Shown: positions 39,621 to 52,245, counted from the stretch's first letter. The stretch is DNA of 64,000 nucleotides from Aporrectodea caliginosa (GCA_020284085.1 JACEVL010000480.1:1844063-1908062); one strand, 5' to 3'. Made by a program: numbers and translations. Notes: a model not told the origin generated them from the sequence alone.

Positions 39621-41173
39621 TCTGGTTGACCAGCGCCAACTAGATCTATACTTCCTCTTCTCCTTATCTTTCTCGGTGCTCCATTTCTAAGCACCATCTA
39701 CGATACCAATCTGACTGTCTTCCTGCGTGGTCCTTGGACCTTGAACTGGAACTGATTTTTACATTACCTGACTGTTGATCTTGTTTTGACTGAGCGCCTT
39801 TGAACAAACTAAATTCTTGTGACCTGGGTTTTGGGTGTTGAAGAAATCTGAAGATCACGATTCCAAGCTTAACATCGATTGCGTTTAGTTTTGCACAGAT
39901 AAAACACTTATTGCGTCCACGTAGTGACTGGACTTCTAGCCCCACCTTACCGTGCAAGAAGAAGCTCCGAAGGATAAACTATCATATAAATTTTATTCAG
40001 CGTAAATTACCGTAAAACATAATTATTTATGTTTCTGCAGACAGTTTAATTTAGAACTATGAAGTGAAACGAAAGAGATTGCTAAAATTTGTCACGAAAT
40101 ATTCATTCTACTAAATTAAAATCCGAGAGTTAGTCGCAGAAATGATTTACTGTGTAATTTTACACTAAGGCCTCCATCTTACGTTCATCCCGTTTGTGTC
40201 TATCTGTCGAATGGCTTATTACAACCATTCTCGATACAGGAAGAATGGCAATCGGTCTCTTCCATAGTTTCAGATTCGAACATTATGCAGCGATTTGAAC
40301 GAGTTTCGTCCCACATATAATCACAATATGCATCGACCGTGGAGAATACCACATTGGAAATTTCTATAAAAAATATAATAATATAAAATATGAAAATATA
40401 TCTATGTATATGAACTCCACCTGTATTTCATCCAGATATAATCTAGAATTATTGAATAAAATCATTGCAGGATATTTGAAGTTTCTTCTGATGCCTGATC
40501 TCCTGCAACCTTCCAACTCCAGACAATCATACGCTATGGCTCCTTTACAGTAGGCCAAGCCAACCTCTGAATTTACGCCTACATTCAGTCATCTACAGAC
40601 TTTAAATCACCCAAAGACCGACCTGCACCTCAGCGCGGTGTGGGGTGGGGGTGAACAGCCAAGTAAGGGAATGCCTGGTGGGGCTACGCCATCAGGGGAG
40701 AAGGCTTCGGCCGAAGAACCTCCTAGGGCGTTACGCGAGGTGGACAGGCTCACCAGGAACCCCGAAAAGCTGGCTAACGCAGGCGGCAGGTGCTGGAAGG
40801 ACATCTTAGAGCGAAAGAGGTCATGACCCACCAAATGGGTTAAGACCCACCGGTCTCCTTACCCTGCCAGGAGAGGACTGGTCACCGTCTGGCAAAAAGA
40901 CCAAGAAACCTTTATGATGATGAGGCTTCATAAGGGCCTCATCGTCGGGAAACTGATGGAAGAGAAATAAGAAGAAGACTTTAAATCAGCGCTGCAAATG
41001 AATGCCATTCTGATAAATTATTATGGAATAATGCCCTTTGGTTTCGAACACACAACAAATAAGGGTGTAGGCCTACTACGGCTTTTAGCAGGTGAAAGCA
41101 TGTCTGTGCAATACATTTACTTCTCTATCACTTCAGCAGTTTTTTCTTTGTGTGGGTTTATCTTACTGCTCTT
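39621..41173. other. Spacer with a GC-rich transposon-like block at 40615-40985
   Basis: Most is AT-rich and featureless. At 40638-40826 an open GC-rich frame (VWGGGEQPSKGMPGGATPSG, ALREVDRLTRNPEKLAN) ends shortly before a segment with GGCTTCATAAGGGCCTCATC and a GAAGAAGA tail. Base composition unlike its surroundings and the A-rich tail suggest a non-LTR element 3' end, but I do not recognise the family. Confidence 0.4.
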
Positions 41174-41511
41174 CAGTGGCGTCACTAGGGTTGGTGTCAC
41201 CCGGTGCGGTAACCCATGATGTCACCCCATGGACACCCTCCGTTTCCAGACCATACAGAATCATTAATAATGATGTTTGTATTAATGTTGCCCGTAAATC
41301 GCAAGTCCTGTATATAAAATATATAGGCCTAACAAAATGTAATGGTAATAATAGTGATATTAACAACTCGCAGAATTTAAATTACAAAGCCTATTTTTTT
41401 ATTTCTATTGTTTTAATCATTTACCATTAGATCAGTAGGCCTAGTTAGCCTACATCATGCGCAGTCTTTAAACTTTGCCCTCGGGCGCAGAAACTCCTCG
41501 TTACGCCACTG
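41174..41511. mobile_element. hAT-type MITE, CAGTGGCGT(C/A)AC termini
   Basis: The left end CAGTGGCGTCACTAGGG and the right end (reverse complement CAGTGGCGTAACGAGG) are inverted. CAGTGGCGTAAC-type ends are frequent in hAT elements. Flanking octamers do not match, so the 8-bp duplication is lost or one boundary is wrong. Confidence 0.6.
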
Positions 41512-41819
41512 ACTGTGGAGGGCAATGAATGTGCCTGCAGCTTACACAGGCCTCCTTGTAAAATAGTGTTAAAAGAATACAGAAAATTATATAATAACTA
41601 CAGTACTGCCAATTGGAAAATTTTAAATAATGAGGAAAAATAATTGGAAATTATGGCAGATTATTTATTAAAACATTGTAATATTTGCAATTAAAATCAG
41701 GTTAGCAATTAAAAATACACACAAATTTATGGAAATATACTCATAAATGAAATAATAAAAAATACGCAAGCATTTCAACACTTAATGAACATATCGACTA
41801 AATCAGAACTTTCCTTTCC

Positions 41820-42350
41820 TGGCTTTAAAAAACTGCGAACTTGTAAATCACTTAATTGAAAGCAATACCTTTCGGCAGCTCACTTTCAATTGATACTATT
41901 GCAAGATCGGAAAGCCTTGGCTCAGACTTCCCATTGATACTATCATTGATCGTAAATAATTATCTTTATAAATTTCAGCTTAGAAAAACTTCTCTCACCT
42001 AAAGCCAAAGACCGTCAGAAATAATTTTAGAATTAGTGAAAGGGGCTGAGAGAGATTCCACGAAGTACCATTCAGCTGCATGTATAGACCTATGTCAAAA
42101 CGTCTGGTATTGCCCAATCTGTGGCTTCTTCCAGATTAGGCCTACTCTCTGCTGCTTTCAGGTGCCTTCTCAGCCTTGGTATTTCTATTGAAAGTGCACT
42201 CTCAGACACTCCATCATAGAAAGTGGTCAATTTTGGAATGGACATCTTCAACTCTTCTTCAGTGGCAGTTATCAAACTATTCACTTGAACAGTCTCACAT
42301 ATGGCTGCTACTACTTTGACGCCACTTTCTCTGTAAACATGTTTCATTAT
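41820..42350 (-). mobile_element. hAT transposase C-terminal relic (ZMYM1-like type)
   Basis: The open minus-strand part at 42347-42090 reads SIPKLTTFYDGVSESALSIE, from the region before the dimerisation domain. Below it (about 42030-41830) the frame is broken, but GERSFSKLKFIKII, a SLSQ segment and SIESELPKGIAFN are readable, matching the hAT C-terminal dimerisation signature (CERSFSKLKLIKNYLRSTM type). Several stops are present. Confidence 0.7.
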
Positions 42351-42531
42351 TTTTGTGGCGAAATAGAATTTATATTCCTTTATACACGTAATGGCGAAAT
42401 GAGTGGCATTAGGGAAGTAATGCTCGGTTAATGGAGGCCATTAGCCTCGATGTGGCTGTTCCTTTCAATTTAATATAAGGATAAGTCTAGGTGGTCTACA
42501 TTTTCGTTGAAGGTTGATGAATAGCACGTAC

Positions 42532-42660
42532 TGTCGAAGTGAGTTGTGACCGTTCTGCCACAGACGGCGGCCCTCTCAGGTAAATCGGTACAGGTCTTCA
42601 TCGTGTTACGATACGTTTCACGCCGACAGTCGGTACATTCATAGCACTTAATAGATTCAA
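42532..42660 (-). CDS. Orphan Ly6/uPAR (three-finger) domain exon
   Basis: A 129-nt minus-strand segment is bounded by a good acceptor (TTCTAACAG) and donor (GTACGT) and is symmetrical phase 1, as expected of Ly6-domain exons. It encodes VESIKCYECTDCRRETYRNT then MKTCTDLPERAAVCGRTVTT, with the opening K-C-Y-E-C and a spaced series of Cys typical of the N-terminal half of an LU domain. Such domains occur in GPI-anchored or secreted signalling proteins. No partner exons (signal peptide, second half with CN motif) were found nearby, so it may belong to a gene with long introns or be a stranded fragment. Confidence 0.5.
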
Positions 42661-42719
42661 CTGTTAGAACAGACGAATTGCAAACAAAAAGCAACTTTAT
42701 CAAACTTAGACATCGTTAC

Positions 42720-44980
42720 GGATGTGGACATTTATTTTGCCCGCCTCACAATCATAAACTGAAGAAACATCGTTTAAATGCGGAAAAATAGATACAGGTA
42801 AGCATTATGTTCACTAAATCGAAGAGACTATTATAAGCGAATCTGAATCTGATTCGGAGGCGCGGATTAGTGTTGGCCAGAGGACATTAAATCTATAACT
42901 TCATAGCCCTGTTTGATGCATTTTATTGACTTTTATTTGCATTCGATCCATGATTTACTTCAAAACTACATCCACGCTCGCTACCTTCATTGTCTATTCC
43001 AAGTCTGATTACTGTAATTCCTCTTTTCAAAAATGGATTCCACTCAAATTAAGCTTCTGCAACTTCGGGGAGTATAAATCTCCGGGTGTTATAAATCTCC
43101 GGGTGTTATAAAAATAATGGCGTCAGCTCCGGTTTTTTAATGAAGCGAAATATAAGGATTATCTCTTTGTGTAGGCCTAAACACCGACTTTTTGACAAAT
43201 TTTCTATCTGCTCGCAGTGAATGGTGTTTAATATGACAGATGTCATGTTTAATTTTTTTTACAATTTCTCCTTTGTAAATTAGAATTACTAGAAGAGTAA
43301 GCTTAGACCTGTTATTATACTGGAAATGCTGATGACGAACCAGATCGATCCAAGTAGGCCTAGTTGCGCCATGTTACTTTAGAAGAGCAAACTCTACGTC
43401 TAAGTCATACCGTGCGAATGATCTTCAACACTAACAGCTGAATTTAAATTTCTTTTTAAGTAGTCGTTTTCGGATATTATAATTTAAAATGCAAAAAGTG
43501 ATAAAATGTAAAATTTTCTAATATTCGGTATCAGATGGCATGAATAATAATATCAATGAAACATTAAAGGTTCACTTGATACTGATAAAATGATATAGGG
43601 GGGGGGGGACCTAGGGCCTAACTATGGATTTTTGCCAAGCCAATAATAAATGCATATCGAACACCTGAACGATGTGAAAATCTATCAGTCAGATTTCCAA
43701 TTGTTAGATCTAATCAGAATATCCTGCATCGCTTATTTCATATTTTGCATAACTTGTGATGAAATTTAATATAATTTATTCAAGCCAGTGAAAAGATGAT
43801 TGATTGACCTACATATAACTCGTTGGTCTCAGATCCTTCTCCAACAGACTATGATCCTTGGCTACAGTCGATTAAGCATGCATTTGCATTTATTAATCCA
43901 TCCAGGTTAACTTACAGTGGGTCAAACACAAATCATAAATATTTCTTGAGCCACTTTAGAGTCCATCTAAGTTTTGTTTAGCTGTGATATTCCTTTTGTG
44001 AAAGAATAAGGTTCACCTCTTGCTGTCGGAAAAGCTAGGCTTATTGACGATGCACAGCGGCGTATACGAATTTTCTTACCCAGGATCTCACTTATTCAAA
44101 ATAAGTCAAAGCTTCTATATACCATTAGAACCGAAGGGAAGGTGCTCAAATCGCTTGATAAAGAGTATTACGGATAGAAAACCCGTCGCACAGCAGGATT
44201 TTCGAATCCGGAGGAAGACTGAGGGTGCAAGAGAAATGTCGTTAACACCTCAGCTGGATCTGATGTGGAAGCAAAGTTAACAAATTTCCAAAGTAAAGCA
44301 GGAATCGAATATGTAAAATACTCTTTACTATATATAGCACATTGGCACTCGCATCCCGCGACTGTGTAAGCGATTTCGGAGGGGCACACCAACACGAAAC
44401 ACCAAAGGTTCGTGGTCTTGGCGTAGGGGCATCCAGTTTTCAAGACCCATTTGACAGATGATACAAAGCATAATTATTGTTTTACTTTCATGGTCCATCC
44501 CTTTCCACTTCTGTTGATATCAAGGTGTGTGATTATATGCCATGGAAACTTACACGATCAACCAAGTTATCAAAGGTCATTGTCAAACAGTTTTGTACTT
44601 TACTTCGTCACGCTAGGTGACATTAACTGTTATTCTTAATAGTACAATTAAAGGATGGCGCGTTTTTATACACCCATTCAAAACTACTCCTCTTTAGGTA
44701 TCTCTAACCATCAGTACCACCATTAGCCATTACTCAACAAGCTGTGTGTAAAAATTGTACGAAAACGTCTTCAGGAAATCGGACGCCTGCGTTAGTCAAA
44801 TCAGTTCACTGAACTTTTATCTTACATGAGACGCAGGTCGCAGGTCCATCGTCAACAACGGTATGCAATTCGAAATCTGTGCAATAGTTGAGTAAATGCA
44901 TGACTTTATTAGAATCTCTAAGAAATAAGACGGAATGCGACAGGCCTAATACGATTCTTGGCCATGTTTTCATTTGCAGC
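42720..44980. other. No feature recognised
   Basis: No exon supported. 43070-43110 has a tandem TAAATCTCCGGGTGTTA duplicated word and the following 150 bp resemble 28430-28560. The minus-strand frame 44168-44443 is Cys-containing but lacks clear splice sites or a known domain. Confidence 0.4.
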
Positions 44981-44982
44981 GA

Positions 44983-45434
<452 letters not shown>

Positions 45435-45440
45435 ACGATA

Positions 45441-45856
45441 GCCCTATGCCACACGACGTGGTTCGTGCTACAACGATGGCCTGAATGCTCTATGCTGCTC
45501 TGGCTTGGTGGAGATTTGCAAGGCAACAAGAAAAGAACCGCCTTCAGTCGGCGATGCGGCGTCTGATTCGTCTACGGTACTTGCTAGAGGACAGTCCAAC
45601 GTTTGAACATCTTTGCCAGACTGCTGACTCATGCCTGTTCTCTGAGGTCTTGGGATTGGGAAACCCGGGGCATGTTGGCCTACTCCATGGGCTGCTTCCC
45701 ATCCCCACAAAGCCGCTCCCTACTCCCTGCGCCAGAGATTACGTGAGAGTTTTATTCCACAAGCGGACAATCTCTCGCGCAGATTGTTTATAATAAGAAT
45801 GTTAAACTCTGAATAAATGTATGTAGGCCTACACTAAATTGCGGATATGCAATTGG

Positions 45857-45895
<39 letters not shown>
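45441..45895 (+). mobile_element. LINE ORF2 C-terminal fragment (copy 3) with (TTAC)n tail
   Basis: It is homologous to the 1.2-kb copy from GTGGTTCGTGCTAC onward: LYAALAWWRFA, RLQSAMRRLIRLRYLLEDSP, HKRTISRADCL. It then carries the same 3' sequence TGCGGATATGCAATTGGTTT, ending in a TTAC tetranucleotide tail (45858-45895). It is 5'-truncated and has a stop in place of the first residues. Confidence 0.88.
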
Positions 45896-45896
<1 letters not shown>

Positions 45897-45904
45897 TTGT
45901 TCAA

Positions 45905-46315
45905 ATTTTCGCCGATCCAAGGTGAGTATAGCAAAAATTATCGGACTAATCTGAGTAATTTATCGTTTTGCTGTCTACATAATTTTATATACATGGCATT
46001 TCAATACCAATGTCCAGGATAACTGTCATTAGTCCATCTTATACTTACACAAGAAATATCTTTCATCAATCCAGCTTCTACAGCTTCAGGCACAGATTGG
46101 TTCTATTTAAGCAAGAATCATTTCTTCTTCAGTCCATCTTCTATTTAAGCAAGAATTATTTTCATCAATCCAACTGCCACTGAAGCTAGAGTTTTGTCAC
46201 CAATCCAGATTCTATTTAAAATTATCCTATATAAAATAATTTAGAGCGCAAAAGCGATAAATTACCCTGATTAGTCCGATAATTTTTGCTGTACTTAAAT
46301 TGGATCAGCGAAATT
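45905..46315. mobile_element. MITE, AGCAAAAATTATCGGACTAA termini
   Basis: Inverted termini of about 75 bp, both including GATCCAA and AGCAAAAATTATCGGACTAA. The core holds CATCAATCCAGCTTCTA, CAGTCCATCTTCTATTTAAG and CATCAATCCAACTGCCA, the same core word as in the 4.88-kb and 46.9/48.4-kb elements. It lies 10 bp after the LINE tail. Confidence 0.8.
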
Positions 46316-46429
46316 GCGTCCGGGTTGCGTCCGGGTTCCATTGGACTCTAGTTATGCCACTGATTGTAAGGACTACAAGTAGGCCCTATATACTGTGAGA
46401 AATCTAGTATTGGCTGCATTATTCGGGGG

Positions 46430-47277
46430 TAGGGCTGCCAACCGTCCCGGATTCGCCGGGACAGTCCCGGAATTGGCCTTGTGCGTCCCGTGTCCCGGAT
46501 TGATCCCAGATTGTCCCGGAATTTGGTGCAGATATCCACTTCACCAGAATTTAATGTTGTTCTTTTTTCGCACACTAAACTGGACAAGTTGACCGATGAA
46601 TTTTGCGTTCTGCGTTCTATCAGATCTGACATTGTTGGCTCAAGATCGGATGTTGGACAGCGCTAGATTTAAGTCTTCAAAACTTGAAAACCACTGACAC
46701 TCAGCTACTTAGCATTATGTCCTGCGATCTGTCAGTTCCCGTTTCCAACGCGTTTTGTGAGAGAGTGTTCAGCATTATGAACGACGCAACAATCTTTACA
46801 TATTATGTCTACAATGACATGGACATGGTAAATTGGTAACGGCATTTCGAGTGACTGCGGGCGGCATATACCCAAATCCCAACCGTTATAGCAGGTCATA
46901 AATATAATGTAATAGTAAAACTAGAAGTTGGATGAGCGATGAAAACATGGTATTAATGCTAAATTATAGCAGTAACATTAGAAGTTGGATGAGCATATCT
47001 ATTGCAGAAATAGAAGCTGGATGAGCGCTGAAAAAATGATTTTGATGCTAAATTATTTCGGTAAAACTAGAAGTTGGATGAGCGATTAAAATATTTTTAG
47101 TAGATGTAGAAGTTGGATGAGGGATAGAAATATGTCATAGTAGAAGTAGAAGCTGGATGAGCGATGAAAACATGCCTAAAATATGTTTTAAAATTTTAAG
47201 AACTGTTATACCGGTTGGGATTTGGGTAAATGCCTACGGGCGTCCCGGAATGGCAAAATCAAAAGTTGGCAGCCCGA
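46430..47277 (+). mobile_element. hAT element with dimerisation-domain relic, TSD (A/T)TCGGGGG
   Basis: It starts TAGGGCTGCCAACCGTCCCG and ends with the reverse complement of TCGGGCTGCCAAC. The flanks TTCGGGGG (46422-46429) and ATCGGGGG (47278-47285) agree at 7 of 8. Subterminal CCCGG(A/T) words abound. At about 46713-46800 the forward strand reads LSIMSCDLSVPVSNAFCERV then FSIMNDAT, the C-terminal dimerisation motif of hAT transposases. A 360-bp MITE is nested inside. Confidence 0.85.
46869..47228. mobile_element. 360-bp MITE, ACCCAAATCCCAACCGGTAT termini, minisatellite core (copy a)
   Basis: Inverted termini TACCCAAATCCCAACCGTTA and (right, reverse complement) TACCCAAATCCCAACCGGTA. The core has about six spaced units of AGAAG(T/C)TGGATGAG(C/G)G followed by AT-rich spacers. 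It is nested in a hAT element. Confidence 0.88.
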
Positions 47278-47352
47278 ATCGGGGGCCCGATAGCGCATTG
47301 GATAACACACTGGTATAGAGAGCGAGAGGTACCGAGTTCGAGTTCCGGTGGC
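47278..47352 (+). mobile_element. tRNA-like SINE head
   Basis: GATAGCGCATTGGATAAC (A box) and GAGTTCGAGTTCCGG (B box) are spaced as in a tRNA, but the acceptor stem does not pair. hAT insertions sit at both ends, so the original SINE has been split. Confidence 0.6.
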
Positions 47353-48339
47353 CAGTGCCGGATTAACTTTTTAGAGGCCTGGCGCAAACAATGCAACAAA
47401 ACTAAAGTAGGCCCTCTATCCAATCAAATTATCAAAAAATGGGGAAAATATTAATTATATAGAAAAACATACTTTAATAATTTATGAACACAAAATGAAG
47501 CTGTGATAGGATCATAGGAGATTTTTTAAATTTTACTTGTTACAGTTCAACTGTTCAAAAATGTTCGTCGAGTTTAAAAGTCTTTCCTTCGCGCTTTTAA
47601 AGTAGAAAAAGAATCAATGATATCTTGAAAGTCAAGCTCTGTCAAGATTTCCGACTCAATGTTCAAAAGAGTTAAATTTGCCAATCTGTCCTGGCCCATT
47701 GTTGACCTCAAAGATGATTTTATGCGTTTTAAATGACTGAATGATCTTTCTCCACTGCAGTTACTTACAGGCAAAGTTAAGTAAATACGTAGTGCAATAC
47801 AAACATTTGGAAAGCCGTCTTTCAGATTATAGCGGTACATTATATTCAGCATCTTTTGTGGAGTAACTGCTGTACCTGTTTCTGTCGATGGAAGTTGTTT
47901 TAAAAAGAGCGCCATTGTATCCATTCGTTGAAAAGTTCGTTATTTACATCAGCTGTAGCCTATAAAATTCTACAAATGAATTTATTACATGGAACATACA
48001 CTGTGTCGTCTGTACCGTACGCATATCTATATTTTATTTGGTGATGGGGTCGATCCGCGCATAAATTGATTACGTCATACGTCATCATTACAGTACACAA
48101 TTAATTAGTACGTCATCATTATAGTAGTAGTACTGTAGAAGGCCTGTTTTTATAATGCCACCAAATTTTATATGCAATGCTTGTTTTAGAAATTAAACAT
48201 TTTAAATAAGCCGGAGTGTGACTTATATAAACAAATTCGATCGGATAATCGGATTTCTCAATGTTTTTTTTTAAATTTTTACCCCCGAAAGAAGGCCTGG
48301 CCCAAGTGCGCCAGTTGCGCCATAGTTAATCTGGCACTG
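47353..48339 (-). mobile_element. hAT element with ZMYM1-like transposase C-terminus, TSD CCGGTGGC
   Basis: It begins CAGTGCCGGATTAAC and its right end is the reverse complement of CAGTGCCAGATTAAC. It is flanked by an exact 8-bp duplication, CCGGTGGC at 47345-47352 and 48340-48347. The minus-strand open frame 47924-47574 encodes 116 residues with YRYNLKDGFPNVCIALRIYL, LPVSNCSGERSFSHLKRIKS, LRSTMGQDRLANLTLLNIES and DFQDIIDSFSTLKARRKDF, the complete hAT dimerisation region with no stop. The N-terminal transposase is missing, so it is a deletion derivative, yet this end looks young. Confidence 0.93.
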
Positions 48340-48350
48340 CCGGTGGCATT

Positions 48351-48710
48351 TACTCAAATCCCAACCGGTATAGAAGTTCATAAAATGTTATGACATGTTT
48401 TAGGCGTGTTTTCTTCGCTCATCCAACTTCTGCTTCTACAGTGACATATTTCCATCCCTCATCCAGCTTCTACATCTACTAGAAATATTTTAATCGCTCA
48501 TCCAATTTCTAGTTTTACCGCAATAATTTAGCATCAAAATCATTTTTTCATCGCTCATACAGCTTCTATTTCTGCTATAAATATGCTCATTCAACTTCTA
48601 ATGTTGCTGCAATAGTTTTGCATTAATACCATGTTTTAATCGCTCATCCAACTTCTAGTTTTGCCATTACATTATATTTAGGACCTGCTATACCGGTTGG
48701 GATTTGGGTA
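48351..48710. mobile_element. 360-bp MITE, same family as 46869-47228 (copy b, inverted)
   Basis: Termini TACTCAAATCCCAACCGGTA and (right, reverse complement) TACCCAAATCCCAACCGGTA. The core is in the opposite orientation to copy a: CGCTCATCCAACTTCTA units. The length is the same as copy a (360 bp). Confidence 0.88.
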
Positions 48711-49652
48711 TAATGCGTCCCGTAGACGGACATGCTTTGTAGGCTACTATTAGCGCCGTGTATTGCAGGCTCTCTGTTCTGTTAGTAGTTAAGATTTATG
48801 TATTCTGTCATTTGTGTTCTTGTGAATTGTTTCAATTGCATAACTGTACACTGTGACCGGCTGCGGTTTGTCAACCGGATTGTTTTCAATAAAGAATAAT
48901 ATTAGGCCTATTATTAATATTATTATTATATTCGCAATTTCGCATAGAACGCGGCCTTTGCTCTAGTAATTATGTCAAGGCGGGAATCGACCAAACGATT
49001 AATTTTGATTTGATTGGTCGCAATGCATGCTGGGAGCCATTACGTTGCATTGATGAGCCCATGTCTTGATGACGTAGGAGCTTTTGGGGTGAAGATGTCG
49101 GACATTTTGGTAAATGTAGGCTATTAATGTCGTGAGACAAGATCACAAGAATCATGAATTTGCTTTTGTTTTTGGTTGCGAACTGAGCATTTCGAAGTAG
49201 ATTTGGCTTGTAATCAAGTGCGTAGATTAGGTGAGGCGGTGGTTTTCTTACGGTAATCAAAATTCAGTCGAAATTTGTGTAACGTTGATTTCAATGGTCA
49301 ATGAGGCGACGGCCTCATGGTGACCTGTTGATTGTTCAAGTTGTAGCAATTTGATCTTAAAAGAACTTTGTTCAGTTTGTTGTAACTTATCATCTACTAT
49401 AGCGAGCATAGCGATAAAGTTATTTAGTGAATCTTGTTTATGTTATCAAATATTTTATACGCCCTGGACGTCGTTAGCCTAATTGTTTAGGCCTAGTTTT
49501 TTCTATATTGAAACTAGGCCCAACTAACCATTAAGTTAAGTTTTCGTTGATAATTGTCTGATTTCAATATATAGAGAACTGTTGAATGTAGAAAATGTCT
49601 GTAAATAAATCAACGTTATCGGTTAAGACATCATGCGCCGATGACACGAAGC
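48711..49652. other. No feature recognised
   Basis: AT-rich spacer. The minus-strand open frame 48970-49260 has no recognisable domain. Confidence 0.4.
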
Positions 49653-49806
49653 CAGGAGCGGCGCCAGGGGGGCCTAGGGGCTAGGGGGCTAACTACGGCC
49701 CAAAAAGTGGGAAATCACTGCAAATCACTGGGTGGAGGGAACAAAAGGGAAGATTTTTTAGCTTTAGCCCCCCGCCCCCTAACAGGAAGTTCTGGCGCCG
49801 GCACTG
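49653..49806. mobile_element. 154-bp hAT-type MITE, TSD CACGAAGC
   Basis: The left end CAGGAGCGGCGCCAGG and the right end (reverse complement CAGTGCCGGCGCCAG) are inverted, flanked by a perfect 8-bp duplication CACGAAGC (49645-49652, 49807-49814). The interior is G/C-rich. Confidence 0.92.
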
Positions 49807-52245
49807 CACGAAGCGTCATACAATTGACAAATAGTGGGCCTGAGAAACGAAGATTTCCCGGCGAGGTCTGGTACGGACACTGCAGAGTCTTGAAATCAAT
49901 AACATTTTCCTCTTTCAAAGAGGACTCGAATACATGAGGGGTGAGCCTCTCGGGCCTCACACGGCCTGCTGGCCAGAAGCGGCCCTCCAACATTTTATCC
50001 AGCCCACACAATTCTTCAGAAAATTATAAAAATTGCAAAAGACTGAGAAGTTTCGTCGTTTTACTTGCTTACTATTCCGATCTCGTGGTTCCTAATGCTT
50101 CTATTTTTTTACTCTGCCCACTTCCTTACAGTCGCCATTTGAATATTGTACAGTTAAATGGCAAGTTTTAAATTTCATATACTTAAATAATTAAACATCT
50201 TCTGAAATGAGTGCACCGAAAAAGGAAAATCGATCTCAAATGCAAAGTTTTAAACGCAGACTGGACAAAGACGTATTTCTTCACCAAAGCTGTGTTTATT
50301 ATCATATTATGTCGGGACACTGAGTCTTTTCTTCACTCAGAAAGGAAAAGTTCTCAAATCTACAAACTTTTTTTTAAAATATTTGTGTTATGCACATCCA
50401 TTTCTGTAACCAAACTTTTCCAACTGTGAAGGTAAACAATTTGAGTAAGCCCCTACAGATCTCCATGCCAAACAGTCAACAGTGCACAGATTTACACTGC
50501 ATTTCGAACAACTGGTTAGGGGTCACTGCATAATTATGTAACGCCAAAAATGACCGTTTTTGTTCCACCCACTGTAGCGCTTTGTAACGTTTCCGTAGAC
50601 CCACCCAACTACCCACCCTAGCGTTATGTATTTATTGTTACGAAAAATCATTTTAGATCTATGTGAACGCGCAAATAATTAATATTGTATAGCGAATTTA
50701 ATATAGTATGTGAATTAAAATTTGACAATAGGCCTAAAATATAAAAAATGTTTTATTTATATTTAAATCACAGTCATGTTTGAAATGCAATTTTGTTTTC
50801 TAAAGTTTTACGTTGATGTTAAGAGTAACAGAGAGGAGTGGAGAAGCTGCGTTGCCCGATGTGCAGTCCTGCACGGGAAGGACTAAGGTCTAAGGTAAGG
50901 TAAGGTTAAGAGTAAAACGTTTAACTCCCTGCTGAAAAGTGTCATGGACTAAATTGCTTAATAAAATAAATAATAATTAATAAAATTTAGATGAACTAAT
51001 TATTTGCTTAGTCTTAGCACTTCGATAATTATTAATACAAATATCACCCAGTTTTTTTCGGGCATCGATTTTAAGTGTTTGAAATTTGTGTCCACGAATG
51101 CTTAAACGTGGTTGTTCGAGGTCAGGAATCGACGGAGAATTACCATGTTGTTCTGACGGTAAAAATATGAAAGATCAAAGCAATTTGAACAGCAGTTTCC
51201 GGTTTACACAAAAGGGAGAACAGATATCTGAACTTTCACTGGTGTCTGTTGTATTAAACACTAGCCTAACTTAGTGTTGATTTATACTATTGCGTGTTTT
51301 TAGTTAAGTTTTAAATCAATAGCACGAAGTTTGAACTTCGATCACTTCGTGTCTAAAGTGTCATTCGATAGGCCTACTAATTTAAAATTCATTTACAACT
51401 AAACTGTTGCTAAAAGCGTTACGTAACGTACAGCTCCAACAACCCACCCACCTAACATTTCATAACGTTTTCAAGGACTGGAGCATTGCGTAATTTGCAA
51501 TGAGCCCTTACAACCTTTGGGTTATGTTGGAATTTAGACTTCATCGAGCACATGGCTTTCATTATTATCTGCTCATTTTTTACCTTCAATTCGTCAGTAA
51601 CTTCAATAGAAGATGAAAACCCACCATGCGTGCTGTTCATTAATGTGTCTCAAAACCGCCGACACCTGTATGCATTCTCCCATCATTTCAAAGTCTGTTT
51701 TCTCACAATAAATCTCAAAATCTGACAAGAGCCCTTATGCTATATTGTTAGGTATTACTTTGAATATTCTGTAGAACGCTGCCTACACATCAGGTTGCTA
51801 GCGATCTGATCTGGTGGGAATGGGTTAGTTTGCATAAATTTATGTGTGAGTATAAATAATATTATTATTCTGTTGTGTGATATTCAGATAGCAAGAGCAG
51901 CTTCTGTTATACTTTCCTGGCACATGGTGAAATGAAGAGCAGTGATCTGGCAAGAGTGATTTGTGTCTGGAATCTTGCTCATCGAGATGATTCTCAGCCT
52001 GTTCGAGGTGATTTTCGAGTTTCTTTAAACTGATCAAGAACTGATCCCTCAGGCTCAGAACATGCAGATTAGGTTAGGAGTTGAAAGTGGTTAACAAGAA
52101 AAATGCTGTTCAAGTTTTATTGCATTTATATTTTTTTAAATATATATTTACATAGTTTTTAAATATTGTTATATTTCATATCACAATAACATGATGACAT
52201 TAATGAACTATTTTCTTTACGAATAATTTAATGACGGAATGTATA
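49807..52245. other. No feature recognised
   Basis: AT-rich. No exon supported; the minus-strand frame 51840-52037 is Leu/Glu-rich (LKKLENHLEQAENHLDEQD) and could form a helix, but nothing else supports it. AAGGTAAGGT words lie near 50890. Confidence 0.4.

Noticed and set aside
40638..40826. GC-rich frame as a host exon
   Set aside because: It is followed by an A-rich GAAGAAGA tail and its composition differs from its surroundings, which fits a retrotransposon end better.
44168..44443. Cys-containing minus-strand frame as a secreted protein exon
   Set aside because: No convincing splice sites or known Cys pattern; the opposite strand is equally open.
47278..47352. Functional tRNA gene
   Set aside because: A and B boxes are present, but the acceptor and other stems do not pair and hAT elements border both sides.
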